Source: Dyella_B humi (lineage in GTDB: Bacteria > Pseudomonadota > Gammaproteobacteria > Xanthomonadales > Rhodanobacteraceae). From it: DNA of 64,000 bases. The notes beneath the pieces were generated by a model, which saw only the letters and a program-made list of their open reading frames with translations, was not told the DNA's origin and did no database searches. Positions 24,718-33,959 of this stretch are shown piece after piece; the first letter of the stretch is position 1, and each line of letters starts with the position of its first letter. Location of the stretch: NCBI RefSeq assembly GCF_044904605.1, contig NZ_JADIKI010000022.1, positions 558,001-622,000 of the forward strand, given 5' to 3'. The translations under genes and the position numbers were made by a program.

Positions 24718-24970
24718 GGCGTGTCCTCCTGGGTCTGCACCGTACTAGAGAAAACGCGGGAAAGCCTGCGACGTTGCCATCACGTTGCGTGATAAGTTCG
24801 CGACGGTTCAGCGGCCGAGCCGCTCAGTTTGCCGCGTGCAAGCGGCAACGCGTTGTACTGCATGGATTTGAAGCTTTCCAAATAGCAGGTAAACAGCAAA
24901 AGCTTAGCGTTTGCTTAGAAATTTGATGTGTTGGTTTTTCGCAAGATTTTCGACAAAAAAAGGACATCGC

Positions 24971-25471
24971 ATGTCGCAGCTTCTCCATCTTCAGATGCTC
25001 ACCCGCTACCGCGCATGGGCGGATCGTTTGCTTTATCAATCGTTGACCGCCGTGCCCGAATCGGGATTGACCGCCGCACAGCCGATCATTTTCGGCAGTC
25101 TGCTGCGCACGCTCCATCACGTGTATTGCATGGACCAGGTGTGGAAGGCGCACCTGGAAGGCGTGCCGCACGGCTTTACCTCGCGCAATCCGGAAGAATG
25201 TCCTGCCTTCGACGCATTACGCCCGGCACAGGCGGACATCAACGACTGGTACGTGCGCTATGCCGAAACACTCGACGAGCGCGCCTGCGATGAAACGGTG
25301 CGCTTCACGTTTATCGGTGGCGGCGAAGGGACGATGCGGCGCGGCGAGATACTGCTGCATGTCGTCAATCATGGGACGTATCACCGCGGACATGTGGCGA
25401 TGATGATGTACAGCCTGTCCGTGCCGCCGCCGACTAGTGATCTGCCGGTGTATCTGCGCGAAGTGGGCTAA
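24971..25471 (+). CDS. DinB-family protein
   Basis: A 166-residue four-helix-bundle protein of the DinB/YfiT superfamily. The three metal-binding His are visible: one in 'RTLHHVYCMDQVW' (about residue 50) and two in 'HVVNHGTYHRGHV' (about 135-147), the HxxxH of the last helix. Members are thiol-dependent S-transferase-like metalloenzymes of mostly unknown substrate. The ATG at 24971 follows AAGGA; the longer frame from 24911 is not used. It converges on the SDR gene, 6 bp apart. Confidence 0.86.
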   Translation: MSQLLHLQMLTRYRAWADRLLYQSLTAVPESGLTAAQPIIFGSLLRTLHHVYCMDQVWKAHLEGVPHGFTSRNPEECPAFDALRPAQADINDWYVRYAETLDERACDETVRFTFIGGGEGTMRRGEILLHVVNHGTYHRGHVAMMMYSLSVPPPTSDLPVYLREVG

Positions 25472-25477
25472 GCACGA

Positions 25478-26278
25478 TTACACGTATTGCATCTTGATCG
25501 TCATACCGCCATCGACCACGAAGCGCTGGCCGGTAACGAAGCGCGATGCGTCGCTTAGCAAATAGACGGCCAGCGCGCCGATGTCTTCGGGCATACCCAC
25601 GCGTCCCGCAGGATGCTGCGCATGATCCTTTCGGCTCAGCTTGGGATGATGCCGCTCCTGCGGTTTCTTCCATTCATCCGTCGCGATCCAGCCGGGCAGG
25701 ATGGCATTCACGCGCACCGCTGGCCCCGCGCTCACGGCCATCGCGTGCGTGAGCGCGACGAGGCCACCCTTGGTTGCGGCGTAGGCTTCAGTATCCGGTT
25801 CGGACTGTAAGGCGCGGGTGGATGCGATGTGGATGATCGCGCCGCCTGCGGTGGTGAGCGACGGCAGGGCATGTTTGCTGCACAGAAACGCGCCGGTGAG
25901 ATTGGTGGCTACGTAGCGATTCCAGGTTTCCAACGGCAGCTTGTGTAAGGGACCTTGATGCGGATCGGCGATGCCGGCGTTGTTCACTAGCCCGTGAATG
26001 GCGCCGAAGTGATCAAGCGCCGCCTTGATCCAGCGACGCACGTCGGCTTCACGCGAAACATCGAGTCGGCGGAATAGCGCGCGATCGCCCACTTGCCATT
26101 CCTGCAGGCAAGCTTGTCCGGCTTCTTCATCCAAATCCCCGATGAACACGCTGCCGCCGGCGCCAAGCACGGCTTGAGCAATGCCGCGGCCGACGCCTTG
26201 CGCACCGCCGGTGATCAGCACGACGCGGTCGCGCAGTGGTTGAGGATCGTAGGCGGTGATGGCAGGTGCCTTGGACAT
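25478..26278 (-). CDS. SDR family NAD(P)-dependent oxidoreductase
   Basis: A 266-residue classical short-chain dehydrogenase. The dinucleotide motif is 'LITGGAQGVGRGIAQAVL' (TGxxxGxG variant) at about residues 20-37. The Asp in 'FIGDLDEE' suggests NAD(H) preference. 'LVNNAGIADP' carries NNAG, the catalytic Ser is in 'IIHIASTRAL', and the YxxxK pair is in 'EAYAATKGG'. The substrate is unknown. The ATG at 26278 was chosen because the family begins about here; the frame to 26455 overlaps the divergent ThpR region. It is divergent from ThpR with a 73-bp shared promoter region. Confidence 0.88.
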   Translation of the reverse strand: MSKAPAITAYDPQPLRDRVVLITGGAQGVGRGIAQAVLGAGGSVFIGDLDEEAGQACLQEWQVGDRALFRRLDVSREADVRRWIKAALDHFGAIHGLVNNAGIADPHQGPLHKLPLETWNRYVATNLTGAFLCSKHALPSLTTAGGAIIHIASTRALQSEPDTEAYAATKGGLVALTHAMAVSAGPAVRVNAILPGWIATDEWKKPQERHHPKLSRKDHAQHPAGRVGMPEDIGALAVYLLSDASRFVTGQRFVVDGGMTIKMQYV

Positions 26279-26351
26279 GGTAAATCCCGTTGTCAGCAGA
26301 AAAAGCGAGCGTAGCGCACGTGCGCGTGATGAATGAGCTACGCTTTTACGC

Positions 26352-26957
26352 ATGAGTGCGACCGAATCCCCCGCGGCGCAGATCGAACTCTTCGGTCCAG
26401 CCGTGCATACCGAAACCCACCGCTTGTTCTTCGCCTTGATGCCAGATGCGGCCACGCGTCACGACATCAATCATGCTGCCGCGCTTGTGCAGCAACAGCA
26501 TCCGGGCTTGCGTGCGCGCTGGGTGAAGCCGGAACGCTTTCACGCCACCTTGAACTTTCTGGGCGATTTTCCGACCGTTCCGGATCAGGTGGTGCAGAAG
26601 GCGATGGCAGCAGCCGATCACCTGCGCGCCGAGCCGTTTTCCTGGACGCTGGATTACGCCGCCAGTTTCCGCGGCCGCGAGCCGCCCTGCGTGCTGCGCG
26701 GTTCGCATGTGCCCGAGCCGCTGCTGGCGCTCTGGCGCGATCTGCATGCAGCGCTCACCCATGCCGGCTTGCATCTGAGAGCCGAACGCCAGTTCACGCC
26801 GCACGTCACCCTGGCGTACGGCCGGCATGAACTGCCCGGGACGACGCCGGTGACGCCGATCGTTTGGCAGATCGACCGGTTCGTGCTGGTCCACAACGTA
26901 GTGGGCAGGGGCAATTACCAGATCTTGGGAAGCTGGAAGCTGGCCGGTACGCCGTAA
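26352..26957 (+). CDS. thpR: RNA 2',3'-cyclic phosphodiesterase (LigT/ThpR)
   Basis: A 201-residue member of the 2H phosphoesterase superfamily. The two HxT/Sx catalytic motifs are 'RFHATLNFLGD' (about residue 63) and 'FTPHVTLAYGR' (about residue 150). 'HRLFFALMPDAATRHDI' and 'VQQQHPGLRARWVKPE' also match ThpR. It opens 2',3'-cyclic phosphate ends of RNA to 2'-phosphates and can ligate tRNA halves in vitro. It has an N-terminal ~20-residue extension compared with E. coli. It stands alone, divergent from the SDR gene. Confidence 0.9.
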   Translation: MSATESPAAQIELFGPAVHTETHRLFFALMPDAATRHDINHAAALVQQQHPGLRARWVKPERFHATLNFLGDFPTVPDQVVQKAMAAADHLRAEPFSWTLDYAASFRGREPPCVLRGSHVPEPLLALWRDLHAALTHAGLHLRAERQFTPHVTLAYGRHELPGTTPVTPIVWQIDRFVLVHNVVGRGNYQILGSWKLAGTP

Positions 26958-27039
26958 GGAAAATGGGCCACAAGTCAGGTAGGCGGCGTCTGGCCGGGGG
27001 AGCACAATCCGCAGGCTCCCAACCCGTCAGGAGGTCGTC

Positions 27040-27825
27040 ATGCGTTCGATATCCGTCGTACTGCTTGCGGCATTGGCCATGCCAGGGGCGACCCTGGTGG
27101 CGCAAACGCCGCAGGACAATCACATGCATGCCTTGCAGTACGTGCCGCCGTATGTGCGCGCGGCGGTCGCCGATCCGGCGCGTGGGCAGGACGCCAGCAA
27201 CGACGCGCGCCGCAAGGTCACCGAGGTGATGGTTTTCAGTAATGTGAAGCCCGGCGAGAAAGTGTTGGAGCTGATTCCAGGCTCCGGTTATTTCACGCGT
27301 GTATTCAGCGACATCGTCGGCGCGAAGGGCCATGTTTACGCGCTGTGGCCGGACGAATACGTAAAGGAAGATACCGATGAGGTTGCTGCGTTCGAGAAGT
27401 TGGCGGCCGATTCGCATTATTCGAACGTGTCGGTGCTCAAACAGCCCGCGGCGCAGCTGAGTGTGTCCGAGCCGGTGGATATCGTGTTCACCTCGCAGAA
27501 CTATCACGATTATCCGGACAAGTTCATGGGCAAGGTCGATCCGGTGGCGTTCGACAAGCAGGTGTTCGCCGCGTTGAAGCCGGGTGGCCTGTTCATCGTG
27601 ATCGATCACGTCGCGCCGGAAGGATCGGGCATGGCCGATACCGATACCTTGCATCGCATCGATCCGGCCATCGTGAAGAAGCAGGTGGAATCGGCGGGCT
27701 TCGTGTTCGCTGGCGAAAGCAATGTGTTGCGCAATCCGAACGATCCGCACACGAACAAGGTGTTCGACAAGTCGATACGCGGGCATACGGATCAGTTCAT
27801 GTATCGGTTCCGTAAGCCGGAGTGA
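27040..27825 (+). CDS. Exported class I methyltransferase (COG4798-like)
   Basis: A 261-residue protein with a signal peptide (about 1-21, ending 'LVAQT') and a SAM-dependent methyltransferase-like domain. Motif I is 'KVLELIPGSGYFTRVFSD' at about residues 74-91, slightly altered from the canonical GxGxG. 'VDIVFTSQNYHDYP' and 'FAALKPGGLFIVIDHVAPEG' are later motifs. Predicted export of a SAM-fold protein is odd but usual for this family. The substrate is unknown. The ATG at 27040 follows AGGAGG. The gene ends at a 23-bp-arm palindrome. Confidence 0.83.
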   Translation: MRSISVVLLAALAMPGATLVAQTPQDNHMHALQYVPPYVRAAVADPARGQDASNDARRKVTEVMVFSNVKPGEKVLELIPGSGYFTRVFSDIVGAKGHVYALWPDEYVKEDTDEVAAFEKLAADSHYSNVSVLKQPAAQLSVSEPVDIVFTSQNYHDYPDKFMGKVDPVAFDKQVFAALKPGGLFIVIDHVAPEGSGMADTDTLHRIDPAIVKKQVESAGFVFAGESNVLRNPNDPHTNKVFDKSIRGHTDQFMYRFRKPE

Positions 27826-27840
27826 TGCCGATCGAGCGTA

Positions 27841-27894
27841 TAACCCACATGGCCGTCATTCCCAGTTTCGCGGGAATGACGGCCATGTGGGTTA
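27841..27894. repeat. Long palindrome containing a REP core, probable bidirectional terminator
   Basis: Two perfect 23-bp arms (27841-27863 and 27872-27894) flank an 8-nt loop. The inner part, GTCATTCCC / GGGAATGAC, is the REP family core; the outer CCACATGGCC is unique to this locus. It lies between convergent genes. Confidence 0.8.
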
Positions 27895-27902
27895 CGAACG
27901 CG

Positions 27903-29030
27903 TCAGTCGTGCAATCCTTTCCACATTGCATCCAGCAATTCATCCGTGGGATCGGCCGTCTGCTCCCAGTACATGATGCCGCCCAGATGCTCGGTTTTGA
28001 TGTAAGCCATTTTTGCAGCGATCGACTGCGGATCGTCGTAGGTGATGAAGCGGTGCGTCTTCGCGTTCCATAGCCATGGCGCCTGCGCAACCGCGTCCCA
28101 GTGGCGCACGTAACCTTGCTTGTTGATGTAATCGGATTTCAGCTTCGGCCAGTTGATGCCGTCCTGATAATGGCCGTAGGTCTGGTACAGGCCGTCGTGA
28201 TCGGGTTTCACATCCGCGAATTCACGGCCGTACAGCGCCGCGCCGATCACCAGCTTGCCCGGCGACACACCCGCGGCGAGGAACTGCTGCACGGCGCGGT
28301 CGGTGGTGCGACCGTCGCCTTTGATTAGGGGCGAAACATGCAGGCCGGTGTGATGGCCGGTGGTGGGTGTATTCGCGTTGACGAAGTCGTAGGTCATCAA
28401 GTTGAACCAATCCAGCAAGGGATTGATCGCCGGAATGTCGACGCCGCTAACGAACGGGCCATCAGCAATCGCCACGCTTAGCGTGTAATGCTTGCCGTCC
28501 TTGGTGCCAACGCGATCGAGGCTGGTGCGGATCGCCTTCAGCAGCAGGGTAAAGTTGGTCTTGTCCTCCGGGCTGGAACGGATGCCCGACTCATGATGGC
28601 CGGGATACTCCCAATCCACATCGAGGCCATCCGCATGCTGTGCGGAAAGCATCTGCGCTGCGCTGTCGGCGAACAGCTGTCGCCCGGCTGCGGTGCTTGC
28701 TGCTTCAGAAAAACCACCCGCGCTCCAGCCACCCACCGAAACGGCCACCTTGAGCCTGGGATTCTCCGACTTCAGCGCAAGCAACGTCTGCAACCCCTTG
28801 GCGCCGTTGTCGTCGAGCATCACGCGGCCGTCCTTCAGGTGCGCAAATGCAAAGATCAACGTGTCGATCTTGCCGACATCCTTCGTCTGCGCCGGATCCC
28901 AGCCGGTGGCGTAGCCGACGATGTCGTAGGACGGGGTGGCATCGGCTGCGATAGCCGTGCCGCTCACCGCGAGCAGTGCGAGAAGTCCAGCGAGCCAGCG
29001 GCCAGGATAGCTAAGAAAAATGTGGCGCAT
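27903..29030 (-). CDS. Secreted GH18 chitinase, single domain
   Basis: A 375-residue secreted glycoside hydrolase family 18 enzyme. The signal peptide covers about residues 1-29 (ending 'TAIAA'). The catalytic motif DxxDxDxE is complete: 'DGLDVDWEYPG'. 'VAVSVGGWSAGGF' is the SxGG strand, and 'FNLMTYDF' and 'GGIMYWEQ' are the family's other signatures. It lacks a carbohydrate-binding module, so it probably acts on soluble oligomers. It is a different subfamily from the tandem chitinases at 17.8-21 kb. The ATG at 29030 follows AGGAG. Confidence 0.9.
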   Translation of the reverse strand: MRHIFLSYPGRWLAGLLALLAVSGTAIAADATPSYDIVGYATGWDPAQTKDVGKIDTLIFAFAHLKDGRVMLDDNGAKGLQTLLALKSENPRLKVAVSVGGWSAGGFSEAASTAAGRQLFADSAAQMLSAQHADGLDVDWEYPGHHESGIRSSPEDKTNFTLLLKAIRTSLDRVGTKDGKHYTLSVAIADGPFVSGVDIPAINPLLDWFNLMTYDFVNANTPTTGHHTGLHVSPLIKGDGRTTDRAVQQFLAAGVSPGKLVIGAALYGREFADVKPDHDGLYQTYGHYQDGINWPKLKSDYINKQGYVRHWDAVAQAPWLWNAKTHRFITYDDPQSIAAKMAYIKTEHLGGIMYWEQTADPTDELLDAMWKGLHD

Positions 29031-29144
29031 CACTGCACTCCTTGATGAATCGAATGACGATCGCTGCTGTGCTTCGCGGCACGGACGACCTTGACGGGAA
29101 GACGGTTGCCCAGCATGTTGAACGCGTCCGATCTGTATTTGCGT

Positions 29145-29360
29145 ATGAACGACACGCCAACCTCCAACGATAACGAATTAAGCAACGATCCGCCGCCGCG
29201 TCCGCCAGTCGAACCCGATCCCGGCGATTGCTGCGGCAACGGCTGCGATCCGTGCATCTTCGATCTGTACGAGGAAGCGCGGCAGCACTATCGCGAAGCG
29301 CTGGCGGCGTGGCGCGAACGTCATCCGGGCGTGGACCCGGCGTCGGTCGCGCCTCCCTGA
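29145..29360 (+). CDS. Oxidoreductase-like domain protein (small, Cys-rich)
   Basis: A 71-residue protein with the short domain known as 'oxidoreductase-like, N-terminal'. The signature is 'PPPRPPVEPDPGDCCGNGCD' followed by 'PCIFDLYEEA', with four Cys suited to metal or disulfide chemistry. The start is uncertain: ATG 29145 is used; ATG 29115 and TTG 29091 are in frame upstream, and none has a good ribosome site. It abuts the stop of the convergent S10 peptidase gene with no gap. Confidence 0.78.
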   Translation: MNDTPTSNDNELSNDPPPRPPVEPDPGDCCGNGCDPCIFDLYEEARQHYREALAAWRERHPGVDPASVAPP

Positions 29361-30863
29361 TCAGCGTGCGCCATACATCGCCTTGACGTCCTGCACGAAT
29401 GCCGCCTGGCTGGTCGGCCGGGTGTAGAACATGTGGCCGCCGGGATATTCCTTCACCTGCACGCGTGTGGGATCGCCCATAGCCGGCATCTGGTCGACGA
29501 TCAAAATCGAAGCCATGAATGGGCAGGATAGATCGTCCCAGCCATGCGCAATCAGCACGTGCAGATTGGGATCGTTGGCCACCGCCTCGCGTAGCTGGCT
29601 CACCGAGCCCTTGTTGGCGTCGTCGTCCTCGTGCCATGCGTTGTTCACGTCATAGCTCAGCGCGTTGTAGCGGCCGTCGTACTTCCAGCCCACGGTCTGC
29701 GTGACGAAGTTGACCATCGCAGTGGTGGTCGGGGCGATGATGCCGTTGAGAATCGGATCGCCGCCGACCTGATGCGGCGCATACGGGAAGGGATCCCATG
29801 CGGTGACGTTGGAATCGTAACGGCTGCCGAGCTTGCCCTCGGCGCGGTATACCTCGCGCAAATACGCCTGCGTTTCCAGACGTCCGCCGGAGCGCTGCAC
29901 GAATACCGGATCGAGGCCGGTGAGCTCGGTTACTTTGCGAATCATGGCTTCAGTGCCGGCGGGATCGGTGCGGCCTTTCATCAAGGTCGTTGCGTAGTCG
30001 CCGCGCGTGTAGTCGATGATCGGCGCCATCGTTTCCGGCGACAGCTTGTGCTCGCGCTCCAGATGCGCGGCGGCAATGGAGGGCAGGGTGAGCATCCACG
30101 GCAGCGGCGAAACATTTTCATTGTCGGAAGCGGACGCATCGAGATACGGCGACAGCAGCACCACGCCGTTCATCGCCACGCCCAGTTGGGTTTGCAGGTA
30201 TTCGGTGATGCGTGGGCCGCGGAAACCGCCGTAGCTTTCACCCACCAGGTATTTGCGCGATGCGATGCGACCGTGCTTGACCAGCCAATCGTAGATGGTG
30301 CGCGAGAGATACTTGATGTCGTTGTCGGTGCTGTAGAACAGCTTGGTGGCCTTGTCCTCCGGCACCATCGCGCGGCTGTAGCCGGTGCCGATCGGATCGA
30401 TGAAGACCAGGTCGGTGAAGCCGAGCCAGGTGCCCTGGTTGTCATGCAGCGCGGCCGGGTCGGACGGGTTGGCGCCATCCACGCCGAAGTTCACCCGCTT
30501 CGGGCCGATGGCGCCGAAGTTGAGGTACACCGAGGAAGCACCCGGCCCGCCGTTGAGCGCGAACGTCACCGGGCGATCCTTGCCGGGTACGGTGTAGGCC
30601 GTGTACACCACCTGGCCGGTGATGTCGCCTTTCTCGTCGCGCACCGGCAGCGTGCCGACGGTGACGGTGTAGCTCAGTGTGCGCCCGTCGACCTTGATGG
30701 ATTGGCTGACGTGCGCATCGGCTGGCAGTGGCGGCAAGTGGAAGCCGTCGGCGCTGGCGCCATCCTGCGCGGAGGGGGTCTTGGCGTCGCCGTCGGCATG
30801 GGCCATCGGCGTTGTGATGACGAACAGGGTGGCGAGCAGGGCGGATGGCAGGGTCTTGCGCAC
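29361..30863 (-). CDS. S10 family serine carboxypeptidase
   Basis: A 500-residue secreted or periplasmic peptidase. The signal peptide covers about residues 1-23 (ending 'MAHAD'). The oxyanion-region motif is 'LNGGPGASSVYLNFG', and the nucleophile Ser is in 'YLVGESYGGFRGPR'. The Asp is probably in 'IAHGWDDLSCPF', and the His in 'YPGGHMFYTRP' near the C-terminus. It removes C-terminal residues from peptides at acidic pH in characterised relatives. The GTG at 30863 was chosen because AAGGA lies 8 nt upstream and it starts the signal peptide; the frame to 31043 is too long. Confidence 0.88.
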   Translation of the reverse strand: MRKTLPSALLATLFVITTPMAHADGDAKTPSAQDGASADGFHLPPLPADAHVSQSIKVDGRTLSYTVTVGTLPVRDEKGDITGQVVYTAYTVPGKDRPVTFALNGGPGASSVYLNFGAIGPKRVNFGVDGANPSDPAALHDNQGTWLGFTDLVFIDPIGTGYSRAMVPEDKATKLFYSTDNDIKYLSRTIYDWLVKHGRIASRKYLVGESYGGFRGPRITEYLQTQLGVAMNGVVLLSPYLDASASDNENVSPLPWMLTLPSIAAAHLEREHKLSPETMAPIIDYTRGDYATTLMKGRTDPAGTEAMIRKVTELTGLDPVFVQRSGGRLETQAYLREVYRAEGKLGSRYDSNVTAWDPFPYAPHQVGGDPILNGIIAPTTTAMVNFVTQTVGWKYDGRYNALSYDVNNAWHEDDDANKGSVSQLREAVANDPNLHVLIAHGWDDLSCPFMASILIVDQMPAMGDPTRVQVKEYPGGHMFYTRPTSQAAFVQDVKAMYGAR

Positions 30864-31046
30864 GGCGAATCCTTTAGAACAACGAAATCGCCCAAGCCTA
30901 ACCAAGCGTGCGCCCGCGGCATTGTGCCCAAAGGCATGGTTGATGTTGCACGCATTTCTTCTCCGTGAGACGCCGTTGTCATAAAAGCGTTGAAACACGT
31001 TGCTGCGGTGCATTAAATTCAACACCTCGGGATAAGGGGTCATGAC

Positions 31047-31568
31047 ATGAAACGCTTTCTAGTGATCGGCGCCACGGCGCTGCTAAGTGCGTGCGGCGGT
31101 CAGAAAACACACGCACCGGCGCCGCTCGGCGACTTGGTGAAACCAGGCACCGCGCCGTGGCTCACGGTAACGGGCGGTACGGACAAGCTCGATGTGCGCG
31201 GTCTCGACCACAAGCTCACGCTGGAGCCGTCACCGGATCTGGCCGCCGCAGTGCAATCGCAGCTCGGCTTGCAGTTGGCCTCGAGTTACGTGCAAGACCT
31301 GGTGGTCACCTGCAGCGCGCTTACCACCAGCTTGCGTGTCGATGAGGACAAGTCACCGGGTAACGTCGCGATGGATTTAGGCCTGCAATGCCAGATCTGG
31401 GCGCACGGCTTCGACGCCAAGCATGACTACAAGTCGCAGGTATCCGCGTCCGTAGCCGGCGGCGTGGGTGATCAGGCTTATGCGCAGGCCTTGCCGAAGC
31501 TACTGGCTGATGGGACGGGCGATATCGCCAATCAGATGCGTGCGGATATTCGCAAGGTTGCGCGTTGA
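31047..31568 (+). CDS. Predicted lipoprotein
   Basis: A 173-residue protein with a type II signal peptide: 'MKRFLVIGATALLSACGG', lipobox LSAC. The mature part is a mixed domain with 'LDVRGLDHKLTLEPSPDLAA' and two Cys, and no family I recognise. It probably sits on the inner leaflet of the outer membrane. The ATG at 31047 follows AAGGGG. It is divergent from the S10 peptidase gene. Confidence 0.75.
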   Translation: MKRFLVIGATALLSACGGQKTHAPAPLGDLVKPGTAPWLTVTGGTDKLDVRGLDHKLTLEPSPDLAAAVQSQLGLQLASSYVQDLVVTCSALTTSLRVDEDKSPGNVAMDLGLQCQIWAHGFDAKHDYKSQVSASVAGGVGDQAYAQALPKLLADGTGDIANQMRADIRKVAR

Positions 31569-31621
31569 TCGGCTGATTCGTTCGGCGGAAATTGCCGCAC
31601 ACCACAAGACAGAATCGAACA

Positions 31622-31756
31622 AGCCCCTCGCCCTCCGGGAGGGGTTGGGGTGAGGGTACGATCAGCGCGCGGTGGTAAACACTTGCGCGAGACGTCGACA
31701 TCGCGCTTCGCCTGAGCCCTTACCCCCGGCCCCTCTCCCGGCGGGAGAGGAGAGCC
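31622..31756. repeat. Inverted pair of GC-rich CCCTC/GAGGG repeats
   Basis: Two related palindromic units, near 31624-31656 (CCCTCCGGGAGGGG core) and 31718-31756 (CCTCTCCCGGCGGGAGAGG core), lie in opposite orientation around ~60 bp. Both are in the 262-bp gap between the lipoprotein and OPT genes, which otherwise shows nothing. Confidence 0.7.
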
Positions 31757-31830
31757 ATGCTGTGCAACGCGGCAACAACAATCCGGCGATCCACGCTATC
31801 TTGTTAGCTGGATAGTTTGGGGAGACGCCC

Positions 31831-33828
31831 GTGAACGCAGTACCTGGACCCGGCGCAGCACGCGCCGAACTCACTTTACGCGGCCTGATCATAGGCGTCG
31901 TGATCACGCTGGTGTTCACGGCAGCCAACGTGTTCTTCGGCCTGAAGGCCGGCCTGACCTTCGCCACGTCGATTCCGGCGGCGGTGATCTCGATGGCCAT
32001 CCTGCGCGCGATGAAGAACGCGACGATCCAGGAGAACAACATCGTGCAGACGGTCGCCTCGGCGGCCGGCACGCTTTCCTCGATCATCTTCGTGCTGCCG
32101 GGCCTGATCATCGTCGGGTGGTGGACTGGGTTTCCGTTCTGGATATCGTTCGGCATTTGCGCCGCGGGCGGCATTCTCGGCGTGATGTACACCATCCCGC
32201 TGCGTCGCGCGCTGGTCACCGATTCCGACCTGCCGTATCCGGAAGGCGTGGCCTGCGCCGAGGTGCTGAAGGTAGGTTCGGGCGAGGAGGTGAAGGCTTC
32301 CGATTCGGCCTCGGTGGAAGGTGGCAGCAGCGGGCTGATGGCGGTGGTTGTCGGTTCGGTGGTGTCGGCGGTGTTCTACATTGTCGTGCAGACCAAGCTT
32401 TTCGCGAGCGACCTTGCGCAGTACTTCCGCATTGGCGACCGCGGCGCGGCCAGCGGCTACGACTTCTCGCTGTCGTTCGCGCTGTTCGCGGTGGGGCACC
32501 TGGTTGGCTTGTGGGTTGGTTTGGCCATGCTGCTCGGCGCGATCATCGGCTGGGGTTGGGCGGTGCCGCATTTCAGCCTGCTGCATCCGGCTACTGGCGA
32601 TGTGGCGGACGTGGCACAGGGCGTGTGGAGCCACTACGTGCGCTTCGTCGGCGCGGGCGCCATCGGCGTGGCGGCGATCTGGACGCTGGCCAAGCTGGTG
32701 AAGCCGGTAGTGAGCGGTCTCTCATCGGCCATGGCCGCCTCGCGCGTGCGCAAGGCCGGCAAGGGCGACACGCTGCCGCGTACCGAGCAGGACATGCCGA
32801 TCGGCATCGTCGGCCTGATCGTGCTGATCTGCATGCTGCCGATCGCGTATCTGTTGGGTCACTTCAGCGTAGTCAGTGGCCTGGCCTCGCACACGGCGCT
32901 GTTGGTGGTCGGTGGCGTGGTGTTCGTGTTGATTCTCAGCTTCCTGGTGTCGACGGTGTGCGGCTATATGGCGGGCCTGATCGGTTCGTCCAACAGCCCG
33001 TTGTCGGGCATCGGCATTCTGGTGGTGATCATCGCCGCGCTGCTGTTGGTGGCGGGCATCAAGTCCGATCTGCCGGCCGATTCGGGCAAGGCGTTGGTGG
33101 CTTTTGCGCTGTTCATCACTTCGGTGGTGTTTGCCGTGGCGGCGATCGCCAACAACAACCTGCAGGATCTGAAGACCGGTCAGCTGGTGGATGCCACGCC
33201 GTGGCGCCAGCAGGTTGCGCTGGTGATCGGCGTGATCGCCGGCGCCATCGTGATTCCGCCGGTGTTGGATCTGCTCAATAAGGCGTATGGCTTCCTCGGC
33301 GCACCGGGCGTGAATCCCGCGCACGCGTTGCCGGCACCGCAGGCAGGCCTGATCTCGGCGCTGGCACAGGGCGTGATTCAGAACAACATTGACTGGAGCC
33401 TGATCGGCATCGGTGCGCTGGTCGGTGCGGGCATCATCGCGCTGGACGCCATCCTCGCGGCGACCACCAAATCCGTACGCCTGCCACCGCTGGCGGTGGG
33501 CCTTGGCATCTACCTGCCGACATCGACCACGCTGATGATCGTGGCCGGCGCCATCGTCGGCTGGTATTTCGACAAGCGCGCCGATCGCACGCCGAAGGCG
33601 GAAGCCACCAAGCAGCTCGGCGTGCTGCTCGCTTCGGGCTTGATCGTGGGCGAAAGCATCATCGGCGTGGTGGTGGCTGCCATCGTGGTGTTCTCCGGCA
33701 AGCCGGCACCGCTAGCGCTGGTGGGCGATAGCTTCGATAACGCTTCAGTGTGGATCGGCAGTATTGCCTTCGTGGCCGTGACGTTTGCGATGTATCGGTG
33801 GATTGCGCGGCTCGGACGCAGTAGCTGA
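31831..33828 (+). CDS. OPT family oligopeptide transporter
   Basis: A 665-residue protein with about 14-16 transmembrane helices, of the oligopeptide transporter superfamily. It begins 'LTLRGLIIGVVITLVFTAAN' and 'VFFGLKAGLTFATSIPAAVI', then 'NNIVQTVASAAGTLSSIIFV' and 'SDLPYPEGVACAEVLKVG', which are hallmarks of bacterial OPT proteins. 'GLIGSSNSPLSGIGI' is the second signature. It imports peptides or metal-chelate compounds with protons. It uses a GTG start with GGGGAG upstream. Monocistronic, ending at a hairpin. Confidence 0.9.
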   Translation: MNAVPGPGAARAELTLRGLIIGVVITLVFTAANVFFGLKAGLTFATSIPAAVISMAILRAMKNATIQENNIVQTVASAAGTLSSIIFVLPGLIIVGWWTGFPFWISFGICAAGGILGVMYTIPLRRALVTDSDLPYPEGVACAEVLKVGSGEEVKASDSASVEGGSSGLMAVVVGSVVSAVFYIVVQTKLFASDLAQYFRIGDRGAASGYDFSLSFALFAVGHLVGLWVGLAMLLGAIIGWGWAVPHFSLLHPATGDVADVAQGVWSHYVRFVGAGAIGVAAIWTLAKLVKPVVSGLSSAMAASRVRKAGKGDTLPRTEQDMPIGIVGLIVLICMLPIAYLLGHFSVVSGLASHTALLVVGGVVFVLILSFLVSTVCGYMAGLIGSSNSPLSGIGILVVIIAALLLVAGIKSDLPADSGKALVAFALFITSVVFAVAAIANNNLQDLKTGQLVDATPWRQQVALVIGVIAGAIVIPPVLDLLNKAYGFLGAPGVNPAHALPAPQAGLISALAQGVIQNNIDWSLIGIGALVGAGIIALDAILAATTKSVRLPPLAVGLGIYLPTSTTLMIVAGAIVGWYFDKRADRTPKAEATKQLGVLLASGLIVGESIIGVVVAAIVVFSGKPAPLALVGDSFDNASVWIGSIAFVAVTFAMYRWIARLGRSS

Positions 33829-33845
33829 CGCTCGATCTGAGCGCT

Positions 33846-33868
33846 CCCTCTCCCCTCAGGGGAGAGGG
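33846..33868. repeat. CCCTCTCCCC hairpin
   Basis: A perfect 10-bp stem, CCCTCTCCCC and GGGGAGAGGG, with loop TCA, 18 bp after the OPT stop. It is the same repeat family as 37692-37714 and 31718-31756. It may act in termination. Confidence 0.7.
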
Positions 33869-33959
33869 CTGGAATGACGGCCGGGTAAGTGGACGATTCC
33901 TGGGTAGATGCCGGCGCCACGCGTAAAATAAGCACTCACCTTCCACCGGATGCATCTGT

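Noticed and set aside
29631..30968. 445-codon plus-strand frame opposite the S10 peptidase
   Set aside because: Shadow of the peptidase gene; its translation has no family features, whereas the minus strand has a complete catalytic triad.
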